From DASYRX01 sp035253645 (GTDB lineage Bacteria > Gemmatimonadota > Gemmatimonadetes > Gemmatimonadales > Gemmatimonadaceae), in contig DATFBW010000119.1 of assembly GCA_035253645.1 (NCBI GenBank), positions 1 through 10,588 of the forward strand: a stretch of 10,588 nt of DNA. The letters are read 5' to 3'. Position numbers and translations under genes: made by a program. The notes beneath the pieces were generated by a model. That model was not told where the DNA came from, searched no databases, and saw nothing but the letters and a program-made list of their open reading frames with translations. Positions 7,134 through 10,588 of the stretch are shown here, piece after piece. Positions within the stretch are counted from its first letter, which is position 1. Every line of letters starts with the position of its first letter.

Positions 7134-7901
7134 GTGAAGGCCACCGTCTGTGAGTTGAACGCAATGCCGCACGCCCTCGAGCGCGATTGGAGGCGGCTGG
7201 TGGAGCACGTAGCCACCGAGCGGAGCGACCTCGTTCTGCTTCCGGAAATGCCGTTCGCGCCTTGGTTTGCGGTCACGCGCGAGTTCGATGCGCAGGTGTG
7301 GCGATCAGCGGTTCTTGCGCATGATGCGTGGCTCGAGCGCCTGGTGGAGTTGGCTCCGGCTAGCATCCTCGGTACGCGGCCGGTCGAGCGCCATGGCGAG
7401 CGCCTGAACGAAGCGTTCGTATGGTCGCAAGCTGGCGGCTACAAAGCTGCGCACCACAAATACTTCCTGCCTAACGAAGACGGTTTCTGGGAATCCTGCT
7501 GGTATCGCCCCGGCGATGGCAGCTTCGATCTCACCCCCGTTGGCGACGCGCGCGTCGGGTTTCAGATCTGTACCGAGCTGTGGGCAATGGATCAGGCCCG
7601 GGCATACGGAAAGGCAGGCGCCCACATCATCGCCACGCCGCGCGCCACTCCACAGAGCACGCTCGAGAAATGGTTGATCGGGGGACGCGCTGCAGCTGTT
7701 TGTGCCGGTGCCTATTCGCTCTCTTCCAATCATGTGAGCGATCAGGGTGACACGGCGCAGCTTGGCGGACAGGGCTGGATCGCCGGACCGGATGGCGAGA
7801 TCATCGGGATCACGACCAAAGGTCTCCCAGTGGTAAGCGCCGAAATCGATCTCGCGTGCGCCGAACATGCGAAGAGTACTTATCCGCGGTACGTCTTTTG
7901 A
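7134..7901 (+). CDS. Nitrilase-superfamily carbon-nitrogen hydrolase
   Basis: The 255-residue product has the nitrilase fold with its Glu-Lys-Cys triad: Glu38 in LVLLPEMPF, Lys109 in HHKYFLPNEDGFWE and Cys146 in VGFQICTELW. Other family features are the initial strand KATVCELN, the SILGTRP strand (about 77-83) and a late GGQGWIAGPDGEIIG segment. Length is typical. Such enzymes hydrolyse amides, nitriles or carbamoyl groups in the cytoplasm; there is no signal peptide and the substrate cannot be told. The start is GTG at 7134, which begins the family's first beta-strand at once; no better start lies nearby. It follows the lipoprotein gene after 21 bases that contain one repeat copy (7123), and precedes the next gene by nine bases. 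Confidence 0.9.
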   Translation: MKATVCELNAMPHALERDWRRLVEHVATERSDLVLLPEMPFAPWFAVTREFDAQVWRSAVLAHDAWLERLVELAPASILGTRPVERHGERLNEAFVWSQAGGYKAAHHKYFLPNEDGFWESCWYRPGDGSFDLTPVGDARVGFQICTELWAMDQARAYGKAGAHIIATPRATPQSTLEKWLIGGRAAAVCAGAYSLSSNHVSDQGDTAQLGGQGWIAGPDGEIIGITTKGLPVVSAEIDLACAEHAKSTYPRYVF

Positions 7902-7910
7902 CGTTAGGCG
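7902..7910 (+). repeat. Boundary copy that is the entire intergenic gap
   Basis: The nine bases between the TGA ending at 7901 and the ATG starting at 7911 are exactly CGTTAGGCG, with nothing added on either side. Confidence 0.9.
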
Positions 7911-8987
7911 ATGAGACTGGATGACGTCGCGCGGCATCGGCTGCACAATCAACACATCCAGCGTCCGACGTTCGACGACCCCGCGAAGGTTGTCCGCTGG
8001 TTCGGGGCTGTGCAGGCACAGGAATTCTTCGATGCGCTATGGGCGGTAGGCCTTAGGACGCGCGGTGCCCTCAAAGGAACAATCGAACGCGCAATCGCCG
8101 AGCGCACGATAGTCCGGACGTGGCCAATGCGCGGCACATTGCACTTCGTCGCGCCCGACGATGCGCACTGGATGCTCAAGCTCCTGACGCCGAGGGTTAT
8201 CGCGGCGAGCGCCTCGCGGCATCGTCAGCTGGAGTTGGACCTTGCCGTTTTCCGCCGAGCGGAAAAAGTGCTCATCTCCTCGTTACGCGGCGGGAAGGCG
8301 CTCACGCGTCCCGCCATTTACGAGAAACTGAACGCCGCTGGCATCCGCACGCACGATTCGCGGGGCCTGCACATCCTCGGCTACCTCGCGCAGCGGGGCG
8401 TCATCTGCTTCGGTGCTCGTGACGGTAAACAGGCGACTTTCGTTCTGCTCGACGAATGGGTGCCTAACGCGCGTGCGCTCGACCGCCACGATGCTCTGGT
8501 AGAGTTGGCACGCCGGTACATCACGAGTCATGGACCCGCAACCGTGCACGATTTCGCTTGGTGGGCAGGATTGACCGTCGCCGACGCGCGCGAAGGCCTC
8601 GAAGGTGCGAGTTTGCGTGTAGAGCAGATTGAGGGACGCAGCTATTGGCTGGCGAGCGTCCCACGCATCCATGGTCCTAAATCATCGCGTGCGTATTTGC
8701 TTCCTGTGTACGATGAGTACACGGTCGCCTATCGCGATCGGAGTGCCGTGCTGGATCCCAAACTTGCAAAACATGTGAATGCGGGTGGCGGCGTTCTGAG
8801 GCCGATCGTCGTCATCGACGGTCGTGTCATGGGGACATGGAAACGCTCCATCGAGAAAGGAGCAGCGATAGTCACGATCACGAGCTTCACCCGCCTGCCG
8901 AAGTACCGTCGGGAAGCCATCGAAGACGCTGCCGCGAGGTACGCCAGATTCCTGGGCACTGTTACACGCGTGCAACACAGCCACTAA
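7911..8987 (+). CDS. Winged-helix DNA-binding protein, AlkZ-like DNA glycosylase family (HTH_42)
   Basis: The 358-residue product matches the HTH_42/AlkZ family, whose members include glycosylases that remove alkylated or crosslinked bases. Visible landmarks are the N-terminal VRWFGAVQAQEFFDALWAVG, containing Q35-A-Q37 (compare the Q-hydrophobic-Q catalytic motif of AlkZ), TWPMRGTLHFVAPDD at about 70-84, AIYEKLNAAGI at about 136-146, GPATVHDFAWWAGLT at about 208-222, and LLPVYDEYTVAYRDRSAVLD in the C-terminal third. Many family members have only been annotated by domain, so glycosylase activity is inference. The ATG at 7911 directly follows the 9-base repeat that fills the whole gap after the preceding stop codon, so expression is probably linked to the hydrolase gene. 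No strong Shine-Dalgarno sequence is visible. Confidence 0.88.
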   Translation: MRLDDVARHRLHNQHIQRPTFDDPAKVVRWFGAVQAQEFFDALWAVGLRTRGALKGTIERAIAERTIVRTWPMRGTLHFVAPDDAHWMLKLLTPRVIAASASRHRQLELDLAVFRRAEKVLISSLRGGKALTRPAIYEKLNAAGIRTHDSRGLHILGYLAQRGVICFGARDGKQATFVLLDEWVPNARALDRHDALVELARRYITSHGPATVHDFAWWAGLTVADAREGLEGASLRVEQIEGRSYWLASVPRIHGPKSSRAYLLPVYDEYTVAYRDRSAVLDPKLAKHVNAGGGVLRPIVVIDGRVMGTWKRSIEKGAAIVTITSFTRLPKYRREAIEDAAARYARFLGTVTRVQHSH

Positions 8988-9117
8988 GTGTAGACGTTAG
9001 GCGGCAGCGAACTGTTCGGCTCGCTCGTCGCGGCCTGTGCCTTGCGGATTTCTAGCGGAGTGTGCCGCTCGACGCTCCCCGTCGCGGCTCAACTACTCCT
9101 ACCAGGTGCGTGGTCTC
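8988..9117 (+). promoter_or_regulatory. Longest intergenic gap, possible promoter/leader of the DUF3943 gene
   Basis: These 130 bases form the longest gap in the window. They hold one CGTTAGGCG repeat at 8995-9003, eight bases after the upstream stop. A small inverted repeat AGCGG...CCGCT lies near 9055-9070, and the word GTCGCGGC occurs twice (near 9027 and 9081). An AGGTG at about 9104-9108 could act as ribosome binding site for the ATG at 9118. No clear -35/-10 pair was seen. Confidence 0.3.
8995..9003 (+). repeat. Boundary copy of CGTTAGGCG after the AlkZ-like gene
   Basis: This complete 9-mer starts eight bases after the stop at 8987 and over 100 bases before the next ATG. Here the copy follows the upstream stop closely rather than preceding the downstream start. 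Confidence 0.85.
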
Positions 9118-10491
9118 ATGACGCCGCTCGCTCGTCGCATCATCTACATCGCCGGTTTGGCGTTAGGCGCGCTCTGGTCAGTGGAGCTCATGGCTCAGGC
9201 CCCAGCGGGCGTGCGCAAGAGCTACATCATTCCTGCCGCACAAATCGTCGGCTTCGACGCCCTGCTCAACATTTTTGACCGCATCGTCATTGGGCCAGAG
9301 TTCGAATCCGACTTCAACAGCATCAAGCGGAATCTGCGCCGCAGTTGGGTGATCGAAAACGATCCCTACGAGATCAACCAGTTCGGGCATCCCTATCAGG
9401 GCTCTATCTACCACGGCTTCGCCCGCTCCGCGGGCCTCAACTACTGGGTCGCGGCGGCATACACGTTCACGGGCAGTGCGTTGTGGGAGATCGCTGGCGA
9501 GACAACTGCGCCGTCGCTCAACGATCAGATAGCGAGTGGTGTCGCGGGATCGTTTCTCGGGGAGTCGTTCTTTCGCATTGCGAACCTGATCCTCGAAAAC
9601 GCAGACGGCGAGCCAAACGTCAGACGCCGACTCTTGTCCACGACGGTGGCGCCATGGGCGTCGTTCAGCCGCGCGACGTCGGGGCGACGCTTCGACGGCA
9701 TCTTTCCGAGCAACGGCGCAGCGTACTATCGGCGCATGCAGATCGGCGCGATGGGTACTGTACAGGACCAGCGCGGCACTTCGACCGAGCTCAGACCTAA
9801 CGAGGGTGTGCTCGACATCGCCATCGAATATGGTCTCCCGCGCGGCCCGGAGTACGAATATTCCCGGCCATTTGATTACTTCGCATTACAGGCCACCGGC
9901 TCGACCGCGAATGGATTCGAGAGCATCTTCTCGCGCGGGTTGCTCTTCGGTGATCGCCACGACATCGGTGAGCGCTATCGCGGCGTGTGGGGTCTCTTTG
10001 GCAGCTACGACTACATCGCGCCACAGATCTTCCGGATCTCGTCGACTGCGCTATCGCTCGGCACCACATCGCAGCTGAACGTTGGTGACGTCGCGCTGCA
10101 GACGACCGGGACGATTGGCGCGGGGTTCGCGGCTGTCGGGACGATCGCGGGGGCGCGCGAAGGCGACTACCACTACGGTATTGCGCCGCAAGCATTACTC
10201 GCCACGCGACTCATCTTTGGCGACCGCGCTTCGTTGGATCTCACCGCGCGCGACTATTTCGTGACGGATGTTCCGACGACCAGCACGGCGGGGCGTGATA
10301 ACATCGGGAGGCTGGACGCGTCGTTTACTGTCCGGCTGCATCGGCAGCGCGCGATCGGGATCAAATATCTGTGGTCCAGACGTGACGCCACGTACCCCGA
10401 CCTTGGCAAGCGGACGCAGGTCCGCGGGACGTTAGGCTTGTTCCTGACGTTCCTAGGCAACGATCGCTTCGGCGCGGTGGATTGGCGTTAG
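9118..10491 (+). CDS. DUF3943 outer-membrane-type protein
   Basis: The 457-residue product begins MTPLARRIIYIAGLALGALW and has a signal peptide with likely cleavage after MAQA (residue 28). The DUF3943 region spans about residues 75-165: WVIENDPYEINQFGHPYQGS, then IYHGFARSAGLNYW, a GSALWEIAGE segment and SFLGESFFRIANLIL. The C-terminal 280 residues alternate polar and hydrophobic residues, with many aromatics and glycines (for example FTVRLHRQRAIGIKYLWSRR and LGLFLTFLG), as in an outer-membrane beta-barrel. Function of the domain is unknown. The frame is open back to a GTG at 9037, but that extension (CGFLAECAARRSPSRLNY) would bury the signal peptide, so ATG 9118 is preferred. The TAG stop codon lies inside a copy of the repeat (CGT TAG GC). 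Confidence 0.88.
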   Translation: MTPLARRIIYIAGLALGALWSVELMAQAPAGVRKSYIIPAAQIVGFDALLNIFDRIVIGPEFESDFNSIKRNLRRSWVIENDPYEINQFGHPYQGSIYHGFARSAGLNYWVAAAYTFTGSALWEIAGETTAPSLNDQIASGVAGSFLGESFFRIANLILENADGEPNVRRRLLSTTVAPWASFSRATSGRRFDGIFPSNGAAYYRRMQIGAMGTVQDQRGTSTELRPNEGVLDIAIEYGLPRGPEYEYSRPFDYFALQATGSTANGFESIFSRGLLFGDRHDIGERYRGVWGLFGSYDYIAPQIFRISSTALSLGTTSQLNVGDVALQTTGTIGAGFAAVGTIAGAREGDYHYGIAPQALLATRLIFGDRASLDLTARDYFVTDVPTTSTAGRDNIGRLDASFTVRLHRQRAIGIKYLWSRRDATYPDLGKRTQVRGTLGLFLTFLGNDRFGAVDWR

Positions 10492-10493
10492 GC
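10486..10493 (+). repeat. Boundary copy of CGTTAGGC supplying the stop codon of the DUF3943 gene
   Basis: Here the repeat is read CGT TAG GC, so its TAG is the stop codon of the gene ending at 10491 and the preceding CGT codes for the last arginine. Confidence 0.85.
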
Positions 10494-10498
10494 ATCGC

Positions 10499-10513
10499 CC
10501 CGCGACACGCGGG
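10499..10513 (+). terminator. Short hairpin after the DUF3943 gene, weak terminator candidate
   Basis: CCCGCG and CGCGGG form a perfect 6-base stem with loop ACA, starting eight bases after the stop codon. It is followed by ACTGGATTTCC rather than a T tract, so intrinsic termination is doubtful. Confidence 0.25.
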
Positions 10514-10535
10514 ACTGGATTTCCTCGAAGGGCCG

Positions 10536-10588
10536 ATGCTATTTGGTGGGTACCGCCATCCTCAATTCATGCGCTATCTCTCGCTGGG
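10536..10588 (+). CDS. Possible start of a further gene, cut by the window edge
   Basis: After the DUF3943 gene a frame stays open to the right edge. It could start at ATG 10536, with GAAGG a few bases upstream as a ribosome binding site, giving MLFGGYRHPQFMRYLSL. A longer version could start at TTG 10482 and overlap the previous gene. The other two plus-strand frames are also open over this short stretch, so coding is not established, and no family can be named. Confidence 0.3.
   Translation, partial: MLFGGYRHPQFMRYLSL

Larger units (their letters stand above)
494..10492. repeat. Dispersed heptamer family CGTTAGG (fullest form CGTTAGGCG), 25 copies
   Basis: Plus-orientation copies start at 658, 1377, 1731, 1980, 2818, 3277, 3842, 5470, 5789, 7123, 7902, 8995, 9161, 10430 and 10486. 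Minus-orientation copies (read CCTAACG) start at 494, 2287, 3043, 4560, 4977, 6225, 6552, 7470, 8463 and 9796. At about 60% G+C a given heptamer of this composition is expected one to two times on both strands. Eighteen of 25 continue with C (CGTTAGGC) and eleven with CG. Every GTTAGG I found is preceded by C. Nineteen copies lie inside genes, five in intergenic gaps and one spans a stop codon. The flanks beyond the 9-mer are not conserved, so it is a short word, not a mobile element. Confidence 0.9.

Noticed and set aside
5789..7910. CGTTAGGCG as a ribosome binding site
   Set aside because: Distance from its AGG to the start codon is two, four, twelve or over 100 bases in different genes, and most copies are inside genes or on the other strand.
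8041..8060. CCTTAGG near 8051 and CCTAGG near 10452 as further repeat copies
   Set aside because: Both differ from CGTTAGG in the core, and similar near-matches are expected by chance.
9037..9117. GTG start at 9037 for the DUF3943 gene
   Set aside because: It would place 27 residues before a complete signal peptide; ATG 9118 has AGGTG upstream and begins the signal peptide directly.
494..10492. CRISPR array or telomere-like tandem repeat
   Set aside because: Copies are dispersed at 56-719 bp intervals in both orientations with no spacers or tandem blocks.
3277..10493. Integron cassette array with attC sites at each GTTAGGC
   Set aside because: Most gaps are 9-27 bases, too short for an attC site. 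No paired RYYYAAC with a palindromic body was found, opposite-orientation copies lie inside genes, and no integrase is present.

Overview
This 10.6 kb window comes from a GC-rich bacterial chromosome (about 60% G+C by eye) and is densely packed with genes. The gene set is a periplasmic PQQ dehydrogenase, a DUF3943 envelope protein, an SBP56-like lipoprotein and an AlkZ-like protein. Signal peptides and a lipobox point to a Gram-negative envelope. I lean towards a soil or environmental phylum such as Gemmatimonadota or Acidobacteriota, but no rRNA or marker gene is present, so this is inference.

Layout: the left third (1-3189) is a tightly overlapping minus-strand cluster. In transcription order it holds a membrane-anchored FAD-linked oxidase (3189-1678), a membrane-anchored glycerophosphodiester phosphodiesterase (1700-759), a seven-helix membrane protein of unknown function (762-100) and the start of another membrane protein (137 to beyond base 1). 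A 123-bp divergent gap (3190-3312) separates it from a plus-strand cluster. That cluster holds a four-helix membrane protein (3313-3825), a PQQ-dependent dehydrogenase (3822-5780), an SBP56-like lipoprotein (5808-7112), a nitrilase-superfamily amidohydrolase (7134-7901), an AlkZ-like winged-helix DNA glycosylase candidate (7911-8987) and a DUF3943 outer-membrane-type protein (9118-10491). A possible further gene starts at the right edge. The genes do not make one recognisable pathway; several act at the membrane or in the periplasm. No RNA genes, insertion sequences or CRISPR arrays were seen, and no gene-free stretch exceeds 130 bp.

The most striking feature is not a gene. The heptamer CGTTAGG (fullest form CGTTAGGCG) occurs 25 times, 15 in plus and 10 in minus orientation, where I estimate one or two by chance. 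Every GTTAGG hexamer I found is preceded by C. Successive copies are more evenly spaced than random: mean about 416 bp, SD about 183, no gap over 719. One copy, always reading CGTTAGGC in the direction of transcription, lies at every plus-strand gene junction. At 7902-7910 the whole intergenic gap between stop and ATG is exactly this 9-mer. Inside genes the same word is kept as Pro-Asn, Leu-Gly, Leu-Thr or Val-Arg codon pairs; 9 of 12 Pro-Asn dipeptides are written CCT AAC followed by G. This looks like a genome-wide signal comparable to cyanobacterial HIP1 or to DNA uptake sequences. Its role cannot be read from the window.
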